From assembly GCA_020851635.1 (NCBI GenBank), contig JADZCJ010000047.1, positions 1 to 64,000 of the forward strand: 64,000 nt of DNA. The letters are read 5' to 3'. Shown here piece after piece: positions 24,378 through 33,190 of the stretch. Origin of the DNA: Anaerolineae bacterium (GTDB lineage: Bacteria; Chloroflexota; Anaerolineae; UBA4142; SHND01). The notes under the pieces were generated by a model. That model had not been told where the DNA came from, ran no database searches, and worked only from the letters and a program-made list of their open reading frames with translations. Every line of letters starts with the position of its first letter. Positions within the stretch are counted from its first letter, which is position 1. The position numbers and the translations under genes are program-made.

Positions 24378-26531
24378 CTAATTGATTTGGGCGCCCAGTG
24401 GTTCGGCGTCGAGCAACTCTTGAAGCGTGGCTGGTTCGATCTTGACGGCGCATACTTTGTATTCGGGGATTTTGGCTTGCGGGTCTACGGCATCAATCGT
24501 CAGGGTGTTGGCGGCAGCTTCGGCATAGTGAAATGGGACAAAGACTATGCCGGGCGCGGCTTTTTCGGTGACATGTGCGCGCAGGACGACAGAGCCGCGC
24601 CGCGAGCTAACGCGGACGGGCGAGCCATATTCACAGGGCACGCGCGGGGCGTCGGCGGGATTGATTTCGACAAATGCTTCGGGCGCGGCGAAATCGAGAT
24701 TCGAATGTCGGGTCAGCGTGCCGCCGTGCCAGTGATAGAGGACGCGCCCCGTGGTAAGCGCAAAGGGATATTCGGCATCGGGTTCTTCGGCGCTTTTCTG
24801 GTAGACGAGGGGAAAGAACTTGCCGCGCCCGCGCGGAAAGGTTTCGGCGAATAAAAAGGGCGTGCCGGGGTGGTCAATGCTTGGCACGGGCCATTGCAGG
24901 CGTTCTGTTTCGAGGCGTTCGTATGTGATGCCTGCAAAGGCGGGCACGAGTTGGCGCATTTCGTCCCAGATTTCTGAAGGATGTTCATAGCCCCAATACG
25001 CGGTGTTTTCATGTCCGAGTTTTTTCTCTAGGCGGACGGCGATCTGGGAAACGATTTCCCAATCGGCGCGCGCTTGGCCGATGGGTTCGAAAAGTTTGTG
25101 CACACGCTGGACACGGCGGTCCGTATTGGTAAAGGTGCCGTCTTTTTCGGCAAACGATGCGCTCGGCAGAATCACATCGGCATAACGTCCTGTCTCGTTG
25201 ATAAAAATATCCTGACAAACCAGAAATTCCAAATGCTCGATGGCGTGATGGGCGTGACGCAGGTTTGGCTCGCTCATGAGTGGATTTTCACCCATCACGT
25301 ATTGGGCTTTGACCCCGCCCGTCCCCCACGCGTTGGCGATTTCGGTGGTAGTAAGACCGCGTCCAACCGGCGGCGTCCTGCCCCAGCGCGCGCGGAATTT
25401 TTCAACCACTTTTGGATCGTCTGAGGGCTGATAGCCGGGATAGTGCCACGGCATTGCGCCCGCATCGGACGCGCCCTGAACGTTGTTTTGTCCGCGCAAA
25501 GGGTTCAGTCCCGTGCCCGAACGTCCGACGTGTCCTGTCAACAGCGCGAGATGGACCAACGACAGAGCATTCTCTGTGCCGTGCGTATGTTCGGGAATAC
25601 CCAGCGCCCAATAGATTGCGCCATTTTTCGCCGTTGCGTACATGCGCGCAGCCCGAATGATTTTTTCGGCGGGGACGCCTGTGATGCGTTCCGCCATTTC
25701 TGGCGTGAAATCCTCCATCGCTTTGGCAAAGGTTTCAAAATTCTCGGTGCGGTCGGCGACAAATTTCTTGTTGTAGAGGTTTTCTTGAATGATAACATTT
25801 GCCATCGCCGAAAAGAGCGGCACATCCGTCCCGGGACGTTGTTGTAGCCAGAGCGCGGCGTAATTGACCATCTCGACGCGGCGCGGGTCAGCAACAATCA
25901 GTTGGGTGCTGCGATGTTTGATTGCGTCCTTGAATTGGAGCGCAATGATGGGATGGGATTCGGCTGTGTTGGAGCCGGTGACAATCGCAACGTCGCAATC
26001 GTATATCTCGCTCGCGGTGTTGGACATGGCAGACGTGCCGACAGCCATTTGCAGCGCCACGACACTGCTTGCATGGCACAAACGCGTGCAGTGGTCAATA
26101 TTGTTGGTCCCAATGACGGCGCGAAACAATTTTTGCAAGGCATAATTGTCTTCGTTGGTTGCTTTGGCGCAGCAAAAAACGGCGGTCGCATCAGGTCCGT
26201 ATTTTTCGATCACTCCGGCAAAACGGTGCGTGACGAGTTCCAACGCTTCATCCCAGCTCGCCTCGCGCCAATCCTCGCGTTTGGCGCGCGTACGGCGCCT
26301 CGGCGATTGCGGCGTTTTGCGAATGAGCGGGGTGATCACGCGGTCGGGGTGATAGACAAAATCCCAGCCGTATCTGCCTTTGACACACAGGTTGCCCCTG
26401 CTCACCGGATCATCATAGGGCGTGGTGACATGTGAAATCTGATTGCCCTTGCCGTAGAACTCGAGACGACAGCCGACGCCGCAAAAGGGGCAGGTTGTCG
26501 TAACCGCTTTAGCTTGACTGAGCATGTGCAT
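24378..26531 (-). CDS. Formate dehydrogenase catalytic subunit (molybdopterin, FdhF/FdsA type)
   Basis: A 717-residue molybdopterin oxidoreductase. The N-terminal 4Fe-4S motif is CPFCGVGCRLEFYGKG...NLCVKGRYG (residues about 14-55). HCTRLCHASSV (about 150) supplies the Cys-His pair at the metal (Cys, not Sec), typical of formate dehydrogenases, and a bis-MGD-binding C-terminal domain begins near 590 (LTTGRVLYHWHGGTLTRHS). It oxidises formate to CO2 or the reverse. The NAD-type FdsA usually carries a NuoG-like Fe-S N-terminus of about 230 residues; here that part is a separate gene at 27786-28481. The NADH-oxidising module is encoded at 28506-30671. Confidence 0.9.
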   Translation of the reverse strand: MHMLSQAKAVTTTCPFCGVGCRLEFYGKGNQISHVTTPYDDPVSRGNLCVKGRYGWDFVYHPDRVITPLIRKTPQSPRRRTRAKREDWREASWDEALELVTHRFAGVIEKYGPDATAVFCCAKATNEDNYALQKLFRAVIGTNNIDHCTRLCHASSVVALQMAVGTSAMSNTASEIYDCDVAIVTGSNTAESHPIIALQFKDAIKHRSTQLIVADPRRVEMVNYAALWLQQRPGTDVPLFSAMANVIIQENLYNKKFVADRTENFETFAKAMEDFTPEMAERITGVPAEKIIRAARMYATAKNGAIYWALGIPEHTHGTENALSLVHLALLTGHVGRSGTGLNPLRGQNNVQGASDAGAMPWHYPGYQPSDDPKVVEKFRARWGRTPPVGRGLTTTEIANAWGTGGVKAQYVMGENPLMSEPNLRHAHHAIEHLEFLVCQDIFINETGRYADVILPSASFAEKDGTFTNTDRRVQRVHKLFEPIGQARADWEIVSQIAVRLEKKLGHENTAYWGYEHPSEIWDEMRQLVPAFAGITYERLETERLQWPVPSIDHPGTPFLFAETFPRGRGKFFPLVYQKSAEEPDAEYPFALTTGRVLYHWHGGTLTRHSNLDFAAPEAFVEINPADAPRVPCEYGSPVRVSSRRGSVVLRAHVTEKAAPGIVFVPFHYAEAAANTLTIDAVDPQAKIPEYKVCAVKIEPATLQELLDAEPLGAQIN

Positions 26532-26571
26532 TTCCCTCGATAAAACCTATGTGTTTCGCGATCATTTTTTC

Positions 26572-27738
26572 CTACACAGTTATTTTGTGCCAGGTCGTGT
26601 CCGTGTCAGTGTCCTGAAGTTCGATGCCGAGCGCGGTCAGACGCTTGCGGATTTCATCGGCGAGCGCGTATTGTCTCGCTTGTCGCAGCTGCTTGCGGAC
26701 TTGAATAATTGCCTCGACATAGGGAGCCAAATCTTGGGTCGTCGCCGTGGTGTGCGAAGCATCCAACCAGTCGGCAGATAATTCGTGCATGGCATCGTGC
26801 GCGCGGTCAATCAGAACGCGCTTGATTTCGGGCTCATTTGCTTCGCCCAGCGCGCGAGCAAGGTGAGTGAGGTAGCGTGTGGTCACGTCGAGCTCCGGCA
26901 GTTCTGATTCGACGACAGTCGGCGCGGACTTGGCTGCTGCAAGCGGCGTTGTGGATCGCAGCAGCGCAAACGGGAACGTCTCTCCATTTGCACAAGACCA
27001 TTCCTGCGAGTCGCGGCGAATGGTCACGACGCCCGCGCCCATCACGCGGCAAGATTCAGCGGCGGGGTCAAAAATACAGGCGGTGTATTCGTCAATTCCA
27101 AGCACGGTTGCGCCATCCGGCAACAGACGTTCGAGCTCTTGAAACCGCTCTGTCCCAATATAGCAAAAACGCGTGTCGTGCGCGCCCTCGTTGTTGTTCC
27201 AGTGGGGAACCACGATCAGCGACATTCCAAAGGCGCGGAAAAGGTCAAGCCCCTCGATCCAATAGAGCTCTGCTCCCGCCTTGTAGATTTCATATACGGG
27301 CAGAGCCAAGACGCTCGTCGCAATGGCGGCGGCGCTTGCCAGAGCAAGGTGCGCGCCATGCTGAAAGCGATTCAGCACAGAACTCCAGATTGGGCTGTTA
27401 TGCCATTGACGGACGGCGTAGGTCGGGCTGCCGGGACCGGCAAAAATAATGTCGGCGTGAAGGAGTTGACGCAGCGCAGTTTCTATTTCGAGCGCGGATG
27501 CGCGCCGGCTGTTTTTACAAGAGGCAAGCTCGAGCGCCAAGTCCAGATGACGCTCAAAATACTCGCGCGCCTTGAGATAAATCTGGTCCGAACCGAGTTC
27601 GAATCCGGCGGGGCTATCGAGCAAGACCGCATGTGGTTTCGGCGGCGCATGCGCGAGAATCGCGCGATACACCCGCGCCATGCCGTCACTAAATTCGCCC
27701 GAGCCAATCAGGGTGATTGTGCCATAGTCAAATTGCAT
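26572..27738 (-). CDS. Peptidase S51/cyanophycinase-like protein with a CysRS-like C-terminal tail
   Basis: A 388-residue protein. Residues about 5-240 look like the type-1 glutamine amidotransferase-like fold of peptidase S51: GSGEFSDGMARVYRAI, IIFAGPGSPTYAVRQW, ALASAAAIATSVLALP (nucleophile elbow with Ser) and TVLGIDEYTACIFDP. The last 60 residues, QVRKQLRQARQYALADEIRK followed by RLTALGIELQDT, match the C-terminal helical domain of cysteinyl-tRNA synthetase. The combination is unusual. It is sandwiched between two subunits of the formate dehydrogenase. Substrate and role are unknown; proteolysis of a peptide or polyamide is one option. Confidence 0.65.
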   Translation of the reverse strand: MQFDYGTITLIGSGEFSDGMARVYRAILAHAPPKPHAVLLDSPAGFELGSDQIYLKAREYFERHLDLALELASCKNSRRASALEIETALRQLLHADIIFAGPGSPTYAVRQWHNSPIWSSVLNRFQHGAHLALASAAAIATSVLALPVYEIYKAGAELYWIEGLDLFRAFGMSLIVVPHWNNNEGAHDTRFCYIGTERFQELERLLPDGATVLGIDEYTACIFDPAAESCRVMGAGVVTIRRDSQEWSCANGETFPFALLRSTTPLAAAKSAPTVVESELPELDVTTRYLTHLARALGEANEPEIKRVLIDRAHDAMHELSADWLDASHTTATTQDLAPYVEAIIQVRKQLRQARQYALADEIRKRLTALGIELQDTDTDTTWHKITV

Positions 27739-27785
27739 GCCATTGTAACGAGCCGAACGGCGTGATCGGGCTCGTAGCTAAAACA

Positions 27786-28481
27786 TCAGCGTTGTTCACG
27801 CCGGTCGAGATTGCTGACACGCGCCAGCTGCTTTAGGTCCAGCCCCTGTTCCATCCACGCGGCGCGCTTGGGCATGAGCGCGCCGGTGGGACATGCCTGG
27901 ACACAGTTGCCGCAATAGACGCAGGTTGACTCGGGAATGGGCACATGCTCAAAGGTGGCGACATGCGTCTCAAAGCTGCGGTCTGCCCGATGAATTGCAA
28001 ACGTCCATTGGACATCCTCACCGCAAGCTTGAATGCAGCGCCAGCACATGATGCATTTGCTGTATTCGCGCAAGTAAAACGGATTGTCATCGTACAAGGG
28101 TATCTCGCGACGCTCGATGTTTTCGCCATAACGGTCGGGGTCTGCGCCATATTGACTGGCGTATGCCCGAATCTCGGGAGCGGCGCTCAAATCCACCGCG
28201 CTATGCAGCATTTCCAGAATGAGTTTGCGCGCGAGCTGGACACGCGGCGAGTTGGTCCGAACGACCATGCCGTTTTCGGCCGCGCGCGAACATGCTTGCA
28301 CGAGCACGCGAGATTTCTCTACCTCGACTACACAAATACGACACAGAGAGGGCGCAGTGAAATGGGAATGATAGCAGATGGTTGGAATCGCGTATCCGAG
28401 TTGCTGCGCCGCGCGGAGAATGGTGGTCCCTTGCGAGACGGTGATGGATTGATCGTCAATGGTCAGGGTGATTTCAGTCAT
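27786..28481 (-). CDS. NuoG/HoxU-like 2Fe-2S and 4Fe-4S electron-transfer subunit
   Basis: A 231-residue protein. Residues about 1-80 are a plant-type 2Fe-2S domain (ICYHSHFTAPSLCRICVVEV, then VQAC). The His-Cys style 4Fe-4S region is reduced, and residues about 140-210 contain two 4Fe-4S motifs, CIMCWRCIQAC and CVYCGNCVQACP. This matches HoxU and the N-terminal domain of NuoG/FdsA. It should pass electrons between the formate dehydrogenase catalytic subunit (24378-26531) and the NuoE-NuoF fusion encoded just upstream (24-base gap). Confidence 0.88.
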   Translation of the reverse strand: MTEITLTIDDQSITVSQGTTILRAAQQLGYAIPTICYHSHFTAPSLCRICVVEVEKSRVLVQACSRAAENGMVVRTNSPRVQLARKLILEMLHSAVDLSAAPEIRAYASQYGADPDRYGENIERREIPLYDDNPFYLREYSKCIMCWRCIQACGEDVQWTFAIHRADRSFETHVATFEHVPIPESTCVYCGNCVQACPTGALMPKRAAWMEQGLDLKQLARVSNLDRREQR

Positions 28482-28505
28482 AATGGGGTTTTGTGACTTG
28501 GTCTG

Positions 28506-30671
28506 TCAAGCCACCAGTTTCTTGTCAAACGCGCTCAGGATGGCAGTTGCGGCGAACTGCCCCAGACCGCAAAGCGACGCGTCTTGCATGACGAGACCCG
28601 TATCAAAGAGCAGTTTGCGGTCACCGGAACGGACGTTGTTTTCTCGGTATCGCTCGATGATTTCGAGCTGGCGCAAGGTGCCGATCTGACAAGGATAGCA
28701 TTTGCCGCATGATTCGTGTCTGAAAAAGCCCGCAATCCGACTCAGGACCTCAAACATGTTGGCGGTATTGTCAAGAACAATGACCGCGCCCGAGCCAAAG
28801 GTGGCGCCAATGGCGCTCATGGCCTCGAAAGAGAGGGGCACGTCAATCTCGGCGGGTGTGAGAAAAGTGCCCGCCGCGCCGCCGACGAGAACCGCCTGCA
28901 GCTCGCGTCCGGGTAAAAGCCCCTTGCCATACCCAAAAATCATTTCGCGCACTGTGACACCCATGGGAGCTTCATAGGTGCCTCCCTCGACGACCTGCCC
29001 GCTGAGACACACAAGACGCGTACCCGGCGACTTGTCGGTGCCGAGACTGCGAAACTCTTGGGGACCCTGGCTTATGATGAATGGGATGTTGGAGAGTGTT
29101 TCGACGTTGTTGATCGCCGTCGGACGACCAAAGAGACCTGATTCGACGGGATAGGGGGGCTTGGTGCGCGGTTCACCGCGTTTGCCTTCGATAGACTCGA
29201 ACAGCGCGGTCTCTTCACCGCACTCGTATGCCCCCGCGCCGCGACGGATCTCGATGTCGAATGAAAAACCAGAACCGAGAATGTTGTTACCCAGATAGTT
29301 GTTGTCCCGCGCCTCTTGCAGCGCGGCGCGGAACCGCCGATACGCGAGCGGGTACTCGCCGCGAATATAGATATAGCCGAAACTGACGCCAATCGCGCGC
29401 GCCGCAAGGACCATGCCTTCGATCAGTTGGAACGGGTGCCGTTCGAGCAAGATGCGGTCTTTGAAAGTGCCGGTTTCGGACTCGTCGGCGTTGCAAACGA
29501 GGTACCCCGCGCTCTGCTCGCGCGGCAGCAAAGCTTCCGGATTGAACTGCTTATTTGATCTGAAAGCGAGGACGTTCCTGGCGGTCAACTCCCATTTTAG
29601 CCCGGTGGGAAAGGCGGCGCCGCCGCGTCCGACCAGCCCCGATGCTTTTACCTGGGCGATGATCTCGTCCGGCGTAAGGGTATAGAGCGCCTGACGCAGG
29701 GCGAGAAAACCCCCTTGCGCCAGAAATCCATCAAGGGTATAGAGGTTGGGGCGATTGATGTTTTTCAAAAGGCGCGGACCTTGAGCGATCCCCACCGGTT
29801 CGACCTCGGGGGTGGTAATCAAGGTCATGACATTATCCGCCGTTACATGCTCATACGTCACATCGTTCACCTGCACGGCGCAGCCCACATCACAATGTCC
29901 CATGCAAGGAACGCTCTCGAGCGTGTATAGTTTGTCGCTCGTCGTTTCGCCATCCTTGATCCACAGGACATTTTTGACCTTGTGCAGAATGTCGCGGCTG
30001 CCGGCGAGATAGCAGCGAACATCATCGCATACCCGCAGCATCTTTTTGCCAACGGGTTTGGTATAGAGCATCTTGTAATAGGTCGCGACCCCATATACTT
30101 CGGACAGAGGAACACCCAATGCGCCGCCAATCTGGGTTAGGACCTCACGCGGGAGCCAGCCATCATACAATTCCTGAGCTTGGAGCAAGGCGGGCAAAAG
30201 ACCGGCTTGTCCTTCCGGCGCCCACCGCGCAAGGATGGCGGCGAGTGATGGGGATGCTCCATCACCACCACGCAATGATTCCCAGATATGGTTGACCCAC
30301 CTGGTGATTGCGATGAGGTCGCCCTGATATGCCGTGAGTAACTCGACATCATAGTCGCGCCCGAGTTCGAGCGCGCGTAGGGTATTGGGGTCGTTGACAG
30401 GCGCGTGGTCGCCGTCGGAAGGGACGGCTTGAAAGAGCGCGTAATCGGTCACTAGCGCGCGACCGGGCGCGTGGTCAAGCCCATTTATGCCAAATTCGCG
30501 CGCGGTGCGCGATACAAAACCCGAAAGTTTTGCCCAGCGCAATCGCGGCGTCTGTCGCTCGGCAGCGAGAGTGGCATACGCGCGCAGCCAGAATAGAGTA
30601 GGCAGTTTGGAGGAATCGGACCGAACGTCCGAGAGTAAGGTGTCAAGTGTGGCTTGGAGTTTAGGGTCCAT
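28506..30671 (-). CDS. NuoE-NuoF fusion: NADH-oxidising diaphorase subunit
   Basis: A 721-residue protein. Residues 1-140 are unassigned. Residues about 145-290 are a NuoE domain with 2Fe-2S ligands in CDDVRC and CMGHCDVGC. Residues about 300-721 are NuoF: VGRGGAAFPTGLKWE, then GAYECGEETALFESIEGKRG (FMN/NAD binding) and CGKCYPCQIG plus a later SLCGLG for the N3 4Fe-4S cluster. It oxidises or reduces NAD(H). I start it at ATG 30671; the longer frame from 30746 adds 25 residues. Its neighbours (formate dehydrogenase, HoxU-like) suggest a NAD-dependent formate dehydrogenase rather than complex I, although complex I here lacks nuoF and could share it. Confidence 0.88.
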   Translation of the reverse strand: MDPKLQATLDTLLSDVRSDSSKLPTLFWLRAYATLAAERQTPRLRWAKLSGFVSRTAREFGINGLDHAPGRALVTDYALFQAVPSDGDHAPVNDPNTLRALELGRDYDVELLTAYQGDLIAITRWVNHIWESLRGGDGASPSLAAILARWAPEGQAGLLPALLQAQELYDGWLPREVLTQIGGALGVPLSEVYGVATYYKMLYTKPVGKKMLRVCDDVRCYLAGSRDILHKVKNVLWIKDGETTSDKLYTLESVPCMGHCDVGCAVQVNDVTYEHVTADNVMTLITTPEVEPVGIAQGPRLLKNINRPNLYTLDGFLAQGGFLALRQALYTLTPDEIIAQVKASGLVGRGGAAFPTGLKWELTARNVLAFRSNKQFNPEALLPREQSAGYLVCNADESETGTFKDRILLERHPFQLIEGMVLAARAIGVSFGYIYIRGEYPLAYRRFRAALQEARDNNYLGNNILGSGFSFDIEIRRGAGAYECGEETALFESIEGKRGEPRTKPPYPVESGLFGRPTAINNVETLSNIPFIISQGPQEFRSLGTDKSPGTRLVCLSGQVVEGGTYEAPMGVTVREMIFGYGKGLLPGRELQAVLVGGAAGTFLTPAEIDVPLSFEAMSAIGATFGSGAVIVLDNTANMFEVLSRIAGFFRHESCGKCYPCQIGTLRQLEIIERYRENNVRSGDRKLLFDTGLVMQDASLCGLGQFAATAILSAFDKKLVA

Positions 30672-30747
30672 TTGCAGGTCCGCAAGGCAGGGCAGTATTG
30701 TAGAGCTAAACGCGAAAATTGAGTAGGGCGACGCAAACGCGCGCAAA

Positions 30748-32118
30748 CTATTCCGGATAGCTTTCGAGGAATTGTTTGACCTTGTTCATAAAGGTGTCGC
30801 CAATTGCTCCGTCGAGCAGACGATGGTCAAACGAGAGCGCAAGATAGACCATCGGACGAATCGCAATGGCGTCGTTGATGACGACGACACGTTTTTGGAT
30901 TGCACCGATGCCAAGAATTGCGGATTGCGGTTGCGAAATTACGGGCGTCCCAAAGAGCGAACCAAAGATACCATAATTTGTGAGGGTGAACGTGCCGTCC
31001 GTCACCTGGTCGGGTTGGAGTTTTGTCTCGCGGGCGCGGGCTGCCAGATCGGTCACGGCACGCGCCAAGCCGAGGAGACTTTTGTCATCCGCATTCTTGA
31101 TGACGGGCACAATCAAGCCATCTTGAATGGCAACCGCGATCCCGATATTTAGCTCGCGTTTCATGACAATGCCCTGTTCTGAAAACTGGGCATTGACTAT
31201 CGGGACCTGCTGCAGCCCGTAGACGACCGCCTGGACAAAGTACGGGGTATAGGTGAGTTTTACATTCTGCCGCGCAAATTCATCCTGATGAGCGGCAAAG
31301 TGAGCGAGAACACGTGACATGTCCGCTTCATGCACTGTGGTCACGTGCGGGGCAATGGTTTTGCTGCGGACCATGTGCTCGGCAATCGCGCGGCGCATGG
31401 TTGAAAGGGGCAGGATGGTGTCGGCGGACGTCGACTGCGCGGGCGTTGAGGGTTGAGAAACATGGAAGGGCGGCACTGCTTGTTGTGGTGTGACCGTTTT
31501 GCCAAAGACTTCTTCTGTCGGGCGGAACAAATCGCCGGTGCCGGGCTGTTCCCACGCGGGCAAGCTGTCGGCGGCTGCGGGAACTGCCGGCCGAGTCTTG
31601 AGGAAATTCTCGAGATCCTTTTTGCTGATGCGCCCATTCTCGCCCGAACCGACGATGCCCTTGAGCTCGGCATCCGTGATGTTAAACTCGGCGATCATGC
31701 GCGCGACGACGGGGGTAAAGCGGTTGCGCGCAGAACCATTGTCGGGTTGAGAGGAGGCGGGAGAGTTCGAGACGGGAGGATTGGCGCGTTCGAGAGCATC
31801 GCGATCAGAGACCAGAGTTGGGAGATTCCCTGTCTGTGCCTGAGAAGGCGGTTGCGAAATAGATTGCGCGGCGAGTTCACCGGGTTCGCCGACGAGCGCC
31901 ACGACGGTCCCGGCTTGGACCGTGGCGCCTTCGGGCACGAAAATTTGGGTGAGGAACCCGGCGGCGGGCGATGGGATTTCGGTCGTCACTTTGTCCGTCA
32001 CAACTTCCATGATGGGCTCATAAAGTGAAACCGGATCGCCTATGTTTTTCAGCCACTTGCCGACGGTACCTTCGATCACACTTTCGCCGAGCTGCGGCAT
32101 GACTAGATTTGTTGACAT
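30748..32118 (-). CDS. Dihydrolipoamide acyltransferase (E2) of a 2-oxoacid dehydrogenase
   Basis: A 456-residue E2. Residues 1-78 form a lipoyl domain with VVTDKVTTEIPSP, lipoyl Lys43. A Pro/Ala linker follows, then a peripheral subunit-binding domain (TPVVARMIAEFNITDAELKG, about 135-165). The catalytic domain ends with LALSFDHRLLDGAIGDTF, which carries the His-Asp catalytic pair. The start at 32118 is chosen over the longer frame because the domain starts there. With pdhA and pdhB it makes acetyl-CoA or branched-chain acyl-CoA; the E3 is not in the window. Confidence 0.92.
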   Translation of the reverse strand: MSTNLVMPQLGESVIEGTVGKWLKNIGDPVSLYEPIMEVVTDKVTTEIPSPAAGFLTQIFVPEGATVQAGTVVALVGEPGELAAQSISQPPSQAQTGNLPTLVSDRDALERANPPVSNSPASSQPDNGSARNRFTPVVARMIAEFNITDAELKGIVGSGENGRISKKDLENFLKTRPAVPAAADSLPAWEQPGTGDLFRPTEEVFGKTVTPQQAVPPFHVSQPSTPAQSTSADTILPLSTMRRAIAEHMVRSKTIAPHVTTVHEADMSRVLAHFAAHQDEFARQNVKLTYTPYFVQAVVYGLQQVPIVNAQFSEQGIVMKRELNIGIAVAIQDGLIVPVIKNADDKSLLGLARAVTDLAARARETKLQPDQVTDGTFTLTNYGIFGSLFGTPVISQPQSAILGIGAIQKRVVVINDAIAIRPMVYLALSFDHRLLDGAIGDTFMNKVKQFLESYPE

Positions 32119-32232
32119 GTGTCTCCAATTCAGTTGGCGCTTCAGCAACCAACTTGGCTTGCGTCCTTGCCAATCAATGCTCGATGCCGAACGCATCCGG
32201 CGCAATTCATGCAAGACCCGGTTAGCGATGCG

Positions 32233-33078
32233 CTAGACATCGAGCGGCATGACGCGCTCCAGTTCGGTGATTTCAGCCGGTGGTTTTTTGCCTTGCCAGA
32301 GCTGTGAAAAGAGCGCCAGGTTCATGATCAAGAGCCACGCGATGGTCAGGGCGCCGAATGTATCGGTGAGCGGGTCGGCGCGTCCCTGCAAAAAATAAAC
32401 GGCGATGGTAAATTGTAACCCCGCGCGCAGGATTGCGGAAAGAAGGGGATTGTAATTGCCGCGTCGCGCGAGACGATTGAAAAAAGGGGTGATGAGCATC
32501 GCGTAGAGGAACGTGGCGATAAAAAAATTGCCAAACTCTTCTGACTCATTATAACGCCCCGCGAGAGTGAGGGGGAGCTGCCAGACAAACCATAAAAAGC
32601 CAACAATGAGATTTGTGAGGTAAATCGGCAGAAACCCTAGACGCGGGAGCAAATAGCCGCGCCAGCCGATTTCTTCCGAAACTGCCAGGATGAGCAGCCC
32701 GACAAGCCCAAGCCATGTTCCGCGCGTGTCCCCCAGCAGCTTGTCAATGTCCAGAGTGCCCTGACTGAATCGCAGCATCATGGCAGGCGCCAGGACAAAG
32801 AGCGGCGTCAGAATAGCCACGGCGGCTGAGCTCCAGGTCAATGTCTTGAGCCAATCTTGCGGCGCGAGGGTGAATTTTTGCAGCCACACCTGTAAAAAGA
32901 GCGCAACGGCGAGAGGGGCAAAACTGCCAATTCCGAGAAATAGCGAACCGAGCGCGCCGGGGAGAAACGCGCCGGGCAGCCAGAAAAGCCAGGTGAGCGC
33001 GATCGTCAGACCAGCAAATACTCCTGCTTCGCGGATGGGAGAGGTAGATTGTGGGCTGATGGGCAGAGCAAGTCTCAT
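32233..33078 (-). CDS. CPBP family intramembrane metalloprotease
   Basis: A 281-residue membrane protein with about eight hydrophobic segments. The glutamate-arginine motif SEEIGWRGYLLPRL (about 132-145) is the CPBP/CAAX-protease (Abi) hallmark, followed by FLWFVWQLPLTLAGRYNESE and an NXXXH-like later motif. It cleaves or modifies membrane peptides; bacterial members often give self-immunity. Unusually, it lies between pdhB and the E2 gene. It may be an insertion with a separate role. Confidence 0.85.
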   Translation of the reverse strand: MRLALPISPQSTSPIREAGVFAGLTIALTWLFWLPGAFLPGALGSLFLGIGSFAPLAVALFLQVWLQKFTLAPQDWLKTLTWSSAAVAILTPLFVLAPAMMLRFSQGTLDIDKLLGDTRGTWLGLVGLLILAVSEEIGWRGYLLPRLGFLPIYLTNLIVGFLWFVWQLPLTLAGRYNESEEFGNFFIATFLYAMLITPFFNRLARRGNYNPLLSAILRAGLQFTIAVYFLQGRADPLTDTFGALTIAWLLIMNLALFSQLWQGKKPPAEITELERVMPLDV

Positions 33079-33190
33079 ATCGTGCGGGATGGTCCGATGA
33101 ATAGTTATAAATGAGGTCTCTCTGACAACCTGCCAGAGCTATAACGATGGCAGCTCGAAAGAGAAATAACTCTTGACGCCGCAACGCGAG

